A DNA stretch of 64,000 nucleotides. It comes from Ashinkailepas kermadecensis. Taxonomy: Eukaryota > Arthropoda > Thecostraca > Neolepadidae. Under the pieces are notes generated by a model, which was given only the letters and a program-made list of their open reading frames with translations, was not told the origin of the DNA and did not search any database. The DNA is taken from NCBI GenBank assembly GCA_034440615.1, contig JAOTOM010005143.1, positions 765,001 to 829,000 on the forward strand, in the 5' to 3' direction. Each line of letters starts with the position of its first letter. Position 1 is the stretch's first letter. This document shows positions 10,546-22,214 of the stretch, in pieces. A program made the translations under genes and the position numbers.

Positions 10546-13500
10546 GGATGAGTGACCTTCCAAAAGCATACAAAGCTACACTCCTACCGTGATCTTTGCT
10601 TTAAATGGAGCTTGAAATATAGCATTACATCCGTAAAGTACCGACCAACATCCTGATATAAGCTAGAAGTGTGTATGTGTTGCAGTTTACGAATTGCTTA
10701 CGATTCAATTGTGAAGTCTCCATTTTACGGGAAATTTCGCCTTTCACCTGACGCGGATGGTCACCTAATAATTGCAGGTACAAAAATCAGGTGTCAATCG
10801 CAAGATCTCGTTCCACTCCCACCCCTTGCACATCCACCGTACACTGCAGAAGGTAGCAAAATGCCACACACGGGCGAGGGTTAAATTGTCGGTCTCCAAA
10901 TCGGCCAGTAATTTTTGTAGGCAGCTTTGCAGGAAAATTTATATATTGTTTAGCGATAACCCACATATATCTATCTGGCCTAAATGGTGCTTAATCATGC
11001 ATAACGTGGTAGATATCGCTTCATCAATCGGGATGTTTCCACACAGGTTGGTGATATGAGCTGTGAATGCAATTGCCTCAGGTGGGAATCACCCCGAAAA
11101 CTAAATTTAGCATGTCGAGATAGTCATAGGTGTTGTGTTAGTGAACGGTCGCAAAACTGAGAAGTTGTGTAATGATTCGCTCTGCCATGATCTTTATGAT
11201 CATCATGCCCAAACCATCCACAATCTCACCACGGTCACCACAGCACCAGAGCAGGTCCTGGTACCAGCTACTTAGCAGTAGCTGGTATTTGGTAGAAGCG
11301 AACGAATGACATATCCAAGAGCTTTTGAACGATAGTGTCGATGTGAAAAAGGTTCATCGAAACGTATACCGCAAATCCACTCTCAACACACAAACTTCAT
11401 CTTGGCGTCTACTCACACCAGTGCCATACGAGGCATCCTCAATGACTGATCATCAAGCTATCACTGATCATCATGCATCATGCTAGTCAATTGATCACTT
11501 TTAATGAGATGCATTTTTCGCCAAAGGTGCGTTTCTTTTGATGTAGTGCTACCGAGATCAGCTTAATGCCGAGACGCACGCTTGAACTCTAGTTTCGGCA
11601 AGGTGTGATATGCAACACGAACTCGGTGCTGTATTTAAAGGCATAGTATGGCTTGTTATATGTCACGGGTAGTCGTGTTTTGGCTGTTGTTTTTGGTGTG
11701 GTTTCAAAGTTGAAGTTCAAAGGATGGGAGACGAAAGATACTGTGTTCATTGGATATATGTACTTTTTAATCATGATGAGCATAAGGTTATTTACTTCTT
11801 TATTTTCATGCCGAATAGCTTCCAGCCACTCCAGTCAGTCCAGTCACTCCAGTCTTCAGACAAAACAGGCACAATGACGTACCGCGACGATCGTGGGGTG
11901 ATGGCGATGAAACACGTTCAAACTTGGCAAACCCAAAGTTCCACGCAGTTTGAACACGAAATTACAGTACAAAACACAATACTATTCACACTGATATATC
12001 TGAAATGAAGACTTACAACTGAAGTACATCTTAATTGACATGATCTCTTTTTGTGCTCAAGATAATAAGGAAATATGCTTTCATATTTCGATAGAAAAAA
12101 CATCGTTTGGGACGTGTCGGGCAGGATGATGTACTTCTAGTGAACCGCAATGCTGCTGGAATTGAAACGAACAGGAAATCATTAAGACGCATCGGAAATC
12201 GTGAAACTTATGGTACGGAATTTGTTATTTGGATTCTGGTGCATTCAAGTACGCCGATGTCAAAAATGAGAATGAAACATTTACGGGACGTCATCATATT
12301 TTCCCCTTCATTCGTTTTTGTATCCATGTTGTCGGGTTGTGGGAGTATTTTGTAACTTATGAACTAATGGTGACACACCCAAGAACATGCACATTGTTCA
12401 CACCGTATCGGCGAATTAAATCCAGAAATAAACAAAATTAGGGTTGTTAGATTAATATTTATATGATTACGAGCAAATTCAACTCATGCATTTTTAGCAT
12501 TTTTGGCCGTAATACGCAATACTCGAATTAAGTTATGAATATGAGTGAAGTACCCTAATATGCAGCAAAGAAGATGTAACTCTGAATACGAGACCTTCTG
12601 TTATGAGTGTATATCGGATATGAAAGCTATATCTGTCTTACTAATGTCGTGAAAAATTATTTTGATGTTTTTTTGACGATTCATGCCATTAAGTCATGCA
12701 GTAGTAATGTTATGACAACTAATATGTTTCAATGCACAGCTGTACTCATCTGGACGGGGACGCTTTTTAAAGATTAATGGTTATTGTATAATATTAACAT
12801 AAGTTACATGGAGAAGTTATCATGTGTTTCTTGTCAATGACGTACCTTCCTATTCCATACATGCACACATACATATATTTGGCATTGCTAGAGACCGCGA
12901 GGGCCCATACGAGGCCAAATATTTTATATAACTACTCGTGCACACTCGCGCGCACGCAGCCGCGCTCACGCACTAGCGTACACGCACCTGTGTGCACTCA
13001 TCCTCGCGCACGCTCTCGCACATTTCCGCTTTGCGGCCATGAACCTGGTCGGTCCAGGCATGCGGCCATGAACAACGGGATGGATATTCGATAGGGATCG
13101 AAAATACGGGGCCGGTGGTCAAGTGGTGTAGATAACTTTATAGATACATGTTCGATGATGGGGATGCGAAACGAGGAGTTCTGACCTAAATATGAAAACG
13201 TAAATATGCTTCAATGGTGTGTTATAAATACAAAACAAAAAGAAGGAACTGCGGTCACTACTTTCTCAAAATAACATCATTCAAGACATTTATAAATAAA
13301 TAGGCGCCAATACAGTTATGACGTGGCTGCGACATTCGTGAATTTCTCCTTGTCAGACTCCAACGGATAGGGTGAAGGAACAGCGGTTAGAAACGTGCGT
13401 TCATCTTTAAGTATGCGTCGTGTACCTAATTGTGAGTAGCAAAGTATTTTAGGGCACATTCAAGTCGGTCATGATTAGGAAAACAGCTTGGTCGAGGATT

Positions 13501-14150
13501 TCCAACATCCAGAACATCATCTCGTCATAAAACCATAGCCTCCTTCTCTAGCGATTGTTAAGCCATGCATGTGTTGCTTGACAGGGTTCAAGCTTATTGC
13601 TGTCATAAAAATGTAAAAACCGACCGTGATATTCAAACGTCAGTCTCGAATATAGCAAACGCGATGTAAATTGTGATCTCCCAGTTTATGTCCGATTATC
13701 TCAAAATATTCTTCCAAATTCCATGATTCCAAGATTTAAATCAAACCATTGTTTTCTTGCAAAATTTAACTCATCAATCATGCAATTCTTCCAATAAACA
13801 TCCATCACATCATGTCATTGTGGGTCATCTGTGTTGCATGGTTAATATCCAATAATAATTATTTGGAAGGATGGAAAATTCCCAGACTCCAAAATATGAC
13901 TGCTCTTGGAACCTGAACTGCCTGCACAGAAAACTAAAAAGAAAGAGCATGCATTTCAAAGACGCATTCAGAAACACCTAGGAACATGGCTGGGTAAATT
14001 TGTACTTGAAGGTAATTTTCGAATTCTTGGAATTCCTTTCTCTACCGCAACGTCTATGAATGTGGTTAACATGAAGTGGCCACTCATTTTTCCTGCAAAT
14101 GTATACTTTTCAGTTGCAGGCAAAATAACACCAAACATGGGCTAGGAGTT
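10546..14150. other. RXR intron interior, no recognised element
   Basis: About 3.6 kb of moderately AT-rich DNA. Only small low-complexity patches were noted (CA/CG-rich cactcgcgcgcacgcagccg at 12940-13010; a tcagtccagtc repeat near 11830). Open frames are short and show no domain. Confidence 0.4.
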
Positions 14151-15059
14151 GGGAGGGTCTAAAATGCCCACTATTTTTGCCCGATGGACGATCTCAGCAA
14201 TTACGCAGTGGGTGTCAATGAAAGTTGCAGTAGTAGATGTTTTTTAATTAATGTAGTGGTTTTGACCTACAACCGTAATTAATATTTTCCTTTAAATGCC
14301 TTTAAATCGCCCCCAAATGGCGTTGAAATTCCAGAGTTGCCCGATGGACGATCTACGAAAGTAACTTACAGAATTGCGCCAAACACACACTGATCGATGT
14401 GTTTTCACCGTATTAGAGGAGCTGAGGCAGTTAAGAGAAAAATTAACATATGAAATGTAGAAATTCACCACATCACAATTCAGCTAGAGATGGGCCACAT
14501 CGCAAGTCAATTAGAGGTGGGTGATGGATTTGTTGTGTTGACCCATCTCTACACTGAACCCATCTCTAATTGAGTTGTGATATTATTTTATATACATTTT
14601 ATATGTTAACTTTTCTCTTAACTGCCTCAATTCATCAAATACGGTGAAAAGACATCGATCAGTGTGGGTTTGGCGCAATTCTGTAAGTTACTTTCGTAGA
14701 TCGTTCATCGGGCAAATCTTGAATTTCAATCCCCCATTTCGTGGCTTTCTACCCATTAATATTGGATGGAAATTACTCAACTGGCCCCAAATCGATGTCG
14801 AAGTTTATTTTAGAGCCATTTTCACGAATATCGGTATAGTAGTTACTGAGATCGTCCATCGGGCATATTGTATTGTTGTGATGACATCGTCACTACGCCA
14901 TTTGGGTGCGATTTAAAGGCATTTAAAGGAAAATATTAATTACGGTTATAGGCCAAAACCACGACATTAATTAAAAACCATCTATTACTGCAACTTCCAT
15001 CGACATCAACTCCGCAATTGCTGAGATCGTCCATCGGGCCAAGAAAGTGGGCCCTCCCC
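14151..15059. mobile_element. Long-armed fold-back element with 8-bp (to 10-bp) target duplication
   Basis: Two arms of roughly 350-400 bp face each other. The outer part reads GCCCGATGGACGATCTCAGC, then 'aattaatattttcctttaaa', and further in 'ctgcctca...' and 'cccatctct'. The right arm is the inverse with one ~200-bp insertion of its own sequence. TAGGAGTT(GG) is present at 14143-14152 and again at 15060-15069, giving exact boundaries. Long arms and an 8-10-bp duplication fit a MULE- or hAT-type fold-back. No coding sequence. Confidence 0.85.
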
Positions 15060-15361
15060 TAGGAGTTGGATAATTTGGCATACAAAATAATGTTTTTAAA
15101 ATGTGGCATAACCTAGCCTAATCTTGAACATCATTCCATACGAAGCTAAAAAGGAACATTTTCAAGCCATTTTTCTTTTCAAAAATTGCACTTAAAAAAC
15201 CCAACCTAACGTAGCCTAATGTTTCTGAACAAAAAAAGTGTAAAACAGTTTTTAGTCTAGTTTTAGTTTAGTCTAAAATAGTTAGTTTTTTTTTAGTCCC
15301 AAAGCAATTTTTTCAAATTAAAAGAAAAACTTAACCTAACCAAACCAAACCAGAACGGACA

Positions 15362-15766
15362 ATGATTGAAAGTAAAATAAGATGAAACGTTTTGGCCCAC
15401 ATTGGCAAGGAATACTGTGCTTTCGATACAAATTAGATATATTAAGGTCTCAAATTTTTCGATCATGAATCATTTTCAAGAGTACCAATGCTTCGTGCAC
15501 ATCAGTTCATGACAAAAATCATACACTGAAACCACGCTCCGAATTCGAATAGCATCTTTGCATATTTCGTCGCCTCAACAAGAAATCAGAGCATGATTCC
15601 AGTGTATGGTTTTTGTCATGAACTGATGTGTACGAAACAGTGTTACTTTTGAAAATGATCCATGATTGAAAAGTTTGAGACCTTAATATGTCTAATATTT
15701 ATCGAAAGCAAAGTATTCCTTGCCAATGTGGGCCAAAACGTTTCGCATTATTTTACTTTCAATCAT
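15362..15766. mobile_element. Fold-back MITE, 405 bp
   Basis: Left end ATGATTGAAAGTAAAATAAG, right end its inverse. The arms are about 180 bp and include GTTTTGGCCCACATTGGCAA and TTCATGACAAAAATCATACA. The centre is a short unpaired stretch. No clear target duplication. Another non-coding palindromic element in the RXR intron. Confidence 0.85.
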
Positions 15767-17048
15767 GGTAGGCAAGGAAATCGTCCATTTCTTCTCACAA
15801 TTAAACAGAACTGACAATTTTGTTTGCTTCATGGGGATAAAATATGTATAAGAGTTAACTCGTGAATACTTTAAAGTATAATAATATCCATGTCTGAAGT
15901 CCATGGAGTTAAACAAAATGGATACAGGTCATTGTCCACTGACTTTGATGCCCCTTGGTGGTTGGTGGACTGTCCATGATGAGAGGATAGTTATCTGGTA
16001 TGCCCCTGCCCTTTCTCAAAGCATAGCTCATGGATGGCCATTTATGTGTTATTTGATCTGTTCACTTTCTCTCTGCATTTCTTTCCATAATTCCACATCT
16101 TAATACGAGCTTTGTTTTCCTATTGCCTTGTCATATGTTGGATATCGTCATTTATGTTTGATATGTTTGTGAATCCTGTATTTAGAGGAAAAGTTGTCGG
16201 CAAGCCTACTCTGGAAGGATAGCGTCTTTCCTATTTGTAGTATAATAAACACCTTGGCATTTCCAAGGGAGTTGTGGACCTTATGTTAAATAGTAAAGTA
16301 ACAATCTTTGTGAAAGTGGCACCATCGAACTTTCAAACTAGAAAAAGGAGGATTTTTTTTCGTTTTGGAGAGGACAATGACTTAGATGGCAAAGATCCAG
16401 GACTAGTCTGTTTTTGTTTCAGCCCTGTACTCACGGTGTTGCAATGCATTTTTGGAGGCATTTTTGTCATGCTATGGTTTTAGCAACCTCAGTTTGTACT
16501 CGCATCTTTTACATTTTATCTGCATTCGCTTTTAACAACTGAAGTGTGTTGTGTCACAAATTGGCATGTTCTGTAGGCACACATTTAGTATCATCAGTGA
16601 GTCTTTACAATTATTTGACATTCCTGGATGACACATTGCAGTTCTAGAATACCAAGTGTGTCAATACAATTTTGAACCTCTGTTGCCATGCTGCACCTTT
16701 GCATCATTGCTAAGGTCATGATATGATGGCAATGCCATCACGTTCATGTCACGCAAATGTTTTGACATTGTATTTTGTGCCAATAAAGCTTTGATGTTTT
16801 CTGTTCTTGCAGAAATATTTTTAGTATTTCAGCTATAATACATTCTCAGCATTCTGAGTATGAGACACAAAACTGAAATTGCAGACTTGTGGTGTCATGC
16901 CTGTTTGTACTAAGGCGTGCTTAGTACATATATGTTACACAAAAGCGCCTGAAGACGTCCTATTTCAGCCGTCGCGCAGAAATACCAGATTTTTTTTTCC
17001 TTTTCTTCGGAATTTAACTGACCAGCCTGCGCATTGCCGGTCAAGTAC
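15767..17048. other. RXR intron, no recognised element
   Basis: A plus-strand AATAAA lies at about 16781, following a stretch (15.9-16.8 kb) with several small open frames, none with a recognisable domain. I do not call a gene. Confidence 0.4.
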
Positions 17049-17175
17049 CTGGAGGGCGAATGTGGTCCATTGGGACGCGGAGAGAAGCTGGAGGACGAGA
17101 TGATTGTGTTGGTGTCCGGCTTGATGTCGATCGGCGACTGCGGTCCCATTGACGAGATCGGCAGGTCCATCGTGA
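17049..17175 (-). CDS. RXR/usp: RXR/ultraspiracle internal exon: A/B (transactivation) domain
   Basis: 127 bp (2+41x3+2) encoding TMDLPISSMGPQSPIDIKPD followed by TNTIISSSSFSPRPNGPHSPS. The SPIDIKPDT motif is a conserved landmark of the N-terminal A/B region of invertebrate RXR (established, from memory). The acceptor (gttcgttgcag|TC) and donor (CCAG|GTACTTG) are both good. Phase 1 on entry means an upstream coding exon exists, unless the internal ATG (17170-17168) is an alternative start. The exit phase fits the next visible exon, joining ...[14 protein letters not shown]. The uncommitted 5' exons were not found in the window. There are no disruptions. A/B regions vary by isoform, so this exon may be alternatively used. 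Confidence 0.9.
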
Positions 17176-17780
17176 CTGCAACGAACCACGACACCACACA
17201 TCAGCATCCGTGAGCAATGGTACGCTCGCCACTGTTACAATTAAGAAACGCACCAGGTTAGGGAACACACACAGCATCAGGAGCGTAATCAGTACTTCTC
17301 CCGACATGACTAAGTTGTTTCCTCTCATCGATTTGCTTCGGGGGGAGGGGGGAGGAGGAATAATGTGCCCTAATTCAATAGTGTTCTGTGCCCCAACTGA
17401 ATAGTACTCACCATATTTCCTGGCCCCAATTCAATTCCTCTGTCGACTTACAACTATCCACGAGGTTTGATCTGAAGATATCGATGGGGATATCGCTATT
17501 GGCACCCCTCTTGATGAGCTAATCAACAGCATCAGGTCCACTGAAGTCATAGCCGTGCAACACAGCCGTATTAGTCGATTTGATATTTGGGCTTTGAGAC
17601 GTACCGTCCATAGTGATCAATTGGCGCCAATAGTACAGTACAGTACCAATAGTACAGTAATCACAACTGCATATCATATTTAATGGCTAGATTTCCAGCA
17701 CGCACGTGGGGCTCGCACGGTGCTGAAGGGAATGTATTACCAACATATTTGCTGGTTGGCGAATAGTTCGCACTGGCGGT

Positions 17781-18329
17781 CAGTGATAAATTATCCGCGA
17801 AATAAGGATGGAATATACCACTTACTGAACACTGAATCGACATCTTCCCCAAAACAGCATCGACATCGTGCTTCTTGGTGCGTATTTGTGAATAATTAAT
17901 TCATCGTTTCTAACTGTATTCCTTTCACAAGTATCATGTTTATGCTCACCATAACGGCTCCGGGATCGTGATAGCGAGCATTCCGTAGCGCAATGTTTGC
18001 TACTTCTTATACTTTTTACTTACTGCTTACTTTTCATAATTGTCATTAGCGCAATTCCAGGTGAAGGGATTACCCATGATGTGCTATGTTATACAATGCC
18101 AGTTTATTGCATGTGTGTTTGTATCGTTATCGTTGATATCAGTGCCACCAAATTAGGTACCTCTCAAAACACGCAAAGCGGGAACAGTAATATGAACGCA
18201 ATTTCCTCAAAACTGGGTTTGCAGGACTTAACAAATTTTGTAAAATCATTATTTCCATGACGATTTCGACATCCTGCTGTACTGTTTTCGACATCTCACA
18301 CCTAATGAAAAATCATTATTTTAACACTG
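17781..18329 (-). mobile_element. hAT MITE, family 1, copy 2
   Basis: Ends CAGTGATAAATTATCCG and inverted CAGTGTTAAAATAATGA. The flanking 8-mers CTGGCGGT and CTGGTGGT match at 7 of 8. At 549 bp it is longer than its sisters, with extra sequence near 'acttcttatactttttactt'. Confidence 0.88.
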
Positions 18330-19893
18330 CTGGTGGTGGCCGATTCACGCTTTCTGCCGTACCGGACGCGTGTTGCACTTCTGATGCAGCGATAACATAG
18401 ATGAATTACTGTAATTTCATCGTTAGACCGTTGCACACATTATCGAACATCGAATATTTAAAGCACAAATGATGGTGAAATTAAAAAAAGTCCGGTCTGT
18501 TTTCTGACACTCAGGTGTACGCTGATAATATTGTCATGATGTACGCTGATAATACGCTGATAATACGCTGATAATCCACTAAACCCATATTGGCAAATTC
18601 AAATTATTTTGTTACAAAATGATCCATTACCATGATAATTAATATCCTGATGATCAATAATAATTTACTCGGTGGCAATCGAATCACTTACGTTCTTACT
18701 GATACACTGGGCTTACAAATGTAGCCAAGTGTTGGAAACATTCCTTTGCGGGTAATTCTTTTTTCAACTTGGCAAGACTACTGCCAGCCAATGTGCTTTT
18801 AACAAGTCTCGGCTGACGATGGCCCAACTAATGCAGCGCTGGCTCTGGTGGATTCCCAAAAGTCCAGCCGTGCGCACCTCTACAACACAGCGAAAATAGG
18901 TCCGGCTGTCAGAACGTCACCAGCAGCAACGACGGATACCGCCCGATCAATTCCGTTCTCGTAGTGCAGTCTACGTCGAATCCGACGTCCTGGCCACAGC
19001 GTGAAAACTGTACCGATACGTTCAATATTTGCCAGGTTCTGTTTTCCGAAACGCCGGACATAATAGGATGTCAACGGCTTGAAGCTTGCGAACGTTTTCT
19101 TTTTAACGTTGTGTCCAGCCAGAAGCGCTATCAGGCATGCAATCACACCCAGTGTCAAATAAGCTATGCGTGCTAACCGTGTCTGTCCATGGGCTGGGCG
19201 TGGCGGTTGCCAGCAGTGTAGCGGCAGGCAAAACGTTTGCACCTGTTGGGTTGCAGGACGGGCACGGCGCAGGCCGCTCCCATGAGCAGTCACGTCCGCA
19301 AAACTAGTTTTGCTGTGGTGACGGCTAAGGTCACTCGGCGGCTCGCCGCTGAAGCCAAACCAACCCTATTCATGCCAGTACACCGACCACAACACGGCAA
19401 CTCACCTTTCTTGATACGCAGCGGCCAATGTTGGCCTGCGCGTTGTTAATATCTCGCGCCAACGGAGAGTGGGTGGAAAGGGAGTTAAAAGCACGACTTC
19501 TTGATTGGCATTACCAATGCATCGATGCGACTGTATTGTCGAGCCGACCATCGATATATGGCATACACCTGATCCCGTCGAGACATCACACGACAGCTGC
19601 ATATTGCCGACCATTTATTGGGTGCTGGGACGCTGAAATATTAAATATTCAGTAAAATACGTATATTTTACCTCAAGCAACCACAAGCCTGGTATAGATA
19701 GTGTTCGAAGATTATTCCTTCTGTTGTGGGACCAAATGGAAAACGTGAATAAAGCGTGATTTGTTAATGATTCAAGGTCATCATCAGGCATTATTTTTAG
19801 ATAAGCTGATTTTCACGGGTTACACTGAATCTTTCATGCACTCATGCACTTCATGCACTTTCACGGGTTACACTGAATCGTGTAACTGGTGAA
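18330..19893. other. Unannotated stretch 5' of RXR exon
   Basis: A short tandem 'acgctgataat' repeat lies at 18530-18580. The rest gives no domain. Read on the minus strand it lies upstream of the RXR A/B exon, so it could be RXR intron or promoter, but I cannot show either. Confidence 0.4.
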
Positions 19894-19946
19894 TGGGCGC
19901 CAAATGACCCCGTAGTCGGCGCGCCCTTAAACCCAAATAATCAATC
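19894..19946 (+). mobile_element. 5'-truncated LINE family A 3' tail
   Basis: TGGGCGCCAAATGACCCCG, then the GCGCGCCCTTAAACCCAAAT hairpin end and (AATC)n. It is flanked by the 12-bp duplication GTAACTGGTGAA on both sides (19882-19893, 19947-19958). Confidence 0.8.
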
Positions 19947-20654
19947 GTAACTGGTGAAATGCTGGCTGATAAAAAAATAATGAGAAGATGCTGACTGTTA
20001 CTCCTGTTCTATAGTTGATATATTTATAGCATATATAGCTATTCTATTGCTCTACAGTGTTGCATAGCTGATCGAGACGGATGACGCCACAAGTCCGAGT
20101 CAGCCGACCTGGCACACCACAGCTAAGTGTGCTCTCTTGAGCCGCGGTGATTGAATAAGTTGACCAACTCATTTCGCATTGTTGCATACCCATACAGCGC
20201 ACTAAACCCATTCTACGTGAAGGTAGAAACTACGCAGTTGGCATATTTTGCCACACATAATACCTGCCGCTGTTATGCAGGCAGACATCATTCTAGTTCC
20301 CCCGCCCAGTTCGTCACATTTTATATCAATGTCGCCGCCTCCACTTTCTCAGACACATCAAACCCCTGTTTCACTGCTATCGCTGCCCCGGGCATATGCC
20401 GTTCAGTTCCACTACTACCGCTTCCTCAGGAGCAATCATTCCAGTTTCAACGCCTACTGCCTAGCGTGAAGGCACACCTGGTTTAATTTCCACCGCCACC
20501 AATTCCTCCGACAATTCCCATCACAGTTCCACCGATCCTGCCACTCAACAAGCATGCATATCATTTCAACCCACAAAACTATTGATATACCATGCACTTG
20601 AATTAAGCACGGCGAAAACCCAGGATTTAGAAGCCGAGCTGAAGCTGACCGCAG

Positions 20655-20687
20655 CACAGTGTGATAACTCGAGGGAAAAACTGGCCA
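20655..20687 (+). repeat. Transib left terminal inverted repeat (RSS-like)
   Basis: Heptamer CACAGTG identical to the V(D)J recombination-signal consensus, then 12 bp, then GGAAAAACT. The last shares positions 3-8 (AAAAAC) with the consensus nonamer ACAAAAACC at exactly the 12-RSS spacing. Confidence 0.85.
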
Positions 20688-22214
20688 GAAATGCATTTCT
20701 CGACCATTTTTTGATGCCATATTCGTGGCGCCATGGCATCAGCAAATGCTTGACGAACACCAGGTCACAGTTGTAGGAAAGTCCTTATTGGCACGCGAAA
20801 GTCTAGCAACCTCTTCGTTCGCGATAACTCCAGTCACGAAAGTACCAGTACCTTTTGCTGCCCTGTATTGCACTGCAGCACTCCACGATCACACGAGAAC
20901 TACAGCCACCGTACAGTACGTTCTCCTCGGAAGGTAAGCCGTGATACTGCCTTTCCTATGAATTTAGAAGCCGAATTTAGTTGGGAAGCGCGCACGCGTA
21001 GCAGCGATCCGCTCGCTCAGAGGATTCAAGACCGACTGGCTGGGGCCGCACGGCCGCTAGTGGCTTCGGGAGACCCCCGGTTGCGGATTGGTCGAGGGCG
21101 CAGAACCCTCCTTGACGTCACATCCATGTCGACGGCCTTCTAGAAGGGGAAGTGATCTGTTTCTAGTGTCGGTGACGATGTGTTACGTTTACGGTACACT
21201 TTTACAATCGCAAGGCTTACGGGATTATATCAATTACGGTTACGGGACAGCCAAACGTATAACTTTATGTGAACAGTTACATCTAGCATTAACGACGGCG
21301 GCGGTACGCGCCGGTCGAATAAAGGTCACGTCTCTGGCGCCTGGCTGGCGGGGTGTCAGCCGGAAGGAGGGAGGGGAAGGTACAAGGTCCAATGTACGTC
21401 TCCGTTCGGGCGGTGGCTGCTGACGTAGGCAGCAGACAGGCCGACGCCAGTGTCGGGGCCGGGGACTTGTCACACCATGAACGAAGGGGTATTGCTGAAT
21501 TATATGGGATCAAGACGCTCAAAAACTAACTCTCTTACACAGTTTTCATGACAATTTTCACAAAATTTGATATAGTAACAAGTCCATGGACATGGACAAC
21601 ATTACGTGCGGAAAAAACGATGCACGCGTGCACAAATGTTGTCGGAGTTTGACGACTGATAAAGGTAAGATGCATTCTAAAAACCTGGACAAGTGAGGTA
21701 TGAAATGATAGCTGAGAACATTCTCAATGCGATAAGCAATTCAAAAAGGCATAGACCGATCCACAATATTCTATTTTTGAAGAAAAAAATAAGTCATTAC
21801 AACAGTCGTTAAATTTTTAGTACCTCCAAGTTCGATTAAGGTTTAAAAAAACGCACAACAGCGCACAACCAGAGACCAATCCCAACGACATCAGCGATCC
21901 TTTGACTATATGTACCGTAAGTTTCAGCTGCACCTATCTGCTCTAACACCGGTAGTGATCAATTGTATCCCGGCAGGTCGCGGTGTGATGCGGTGGCCGG
22001 CACGGGGAAGCCCCAGCCGAACGCCGCGACGCGCCGGTTGGCGGTTTTTTTTGACCGGGTAGCCTGATCCAGCGATCGCTGTGCAAAAAAAAATCCCCTA
22101 ACTGACGAGGCGACTAAGTCGAGATAGGTCGCGTAGAGCGTTTCCCATGGCAGGGGGAACTGTCCTTGCCTGTAATGGTCTGGTCAGCGTGGTTGGATTT
22201 TGCGTACAGTGAAA

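Larger units (their letters stand above)
7929..17048 (-). other. RXR/usp: RXR/usp intron (9,120 bp) between the two visible exons
   Basis: Bounded on the minus strand by the donor CCAG|GTACTTG (17048) and the acceptor ttacatttcag (7929). The phases fit: the upstream exon ends in AG and the downstream one starts with C, giving AGC (Ser). It contains a minisatellite, a TTAA-type element, a LINE tail and two fold-back elements. I found no additional exon between the two. Confidence 0.85.

Noticed and set aside
10040..10573. 177-aa minus-strand frame
   Set aside because: It overlaps dispersed repeat D, whose other copies do not keep the frame open. No domain.
15903..16800. Small plus-strand gene ending at AATAAA near 16781
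   Set aside because: The frames are under 75 aa and unconserved as far as I can tell, and AATAAA alone is common in AT-rich DNA.
18880..19293. 137-aa minus-strand frame upstream of RXR as a 5' RXR exon
   Set aside because: No similarity to RXR N-termini and no supporting splice context.
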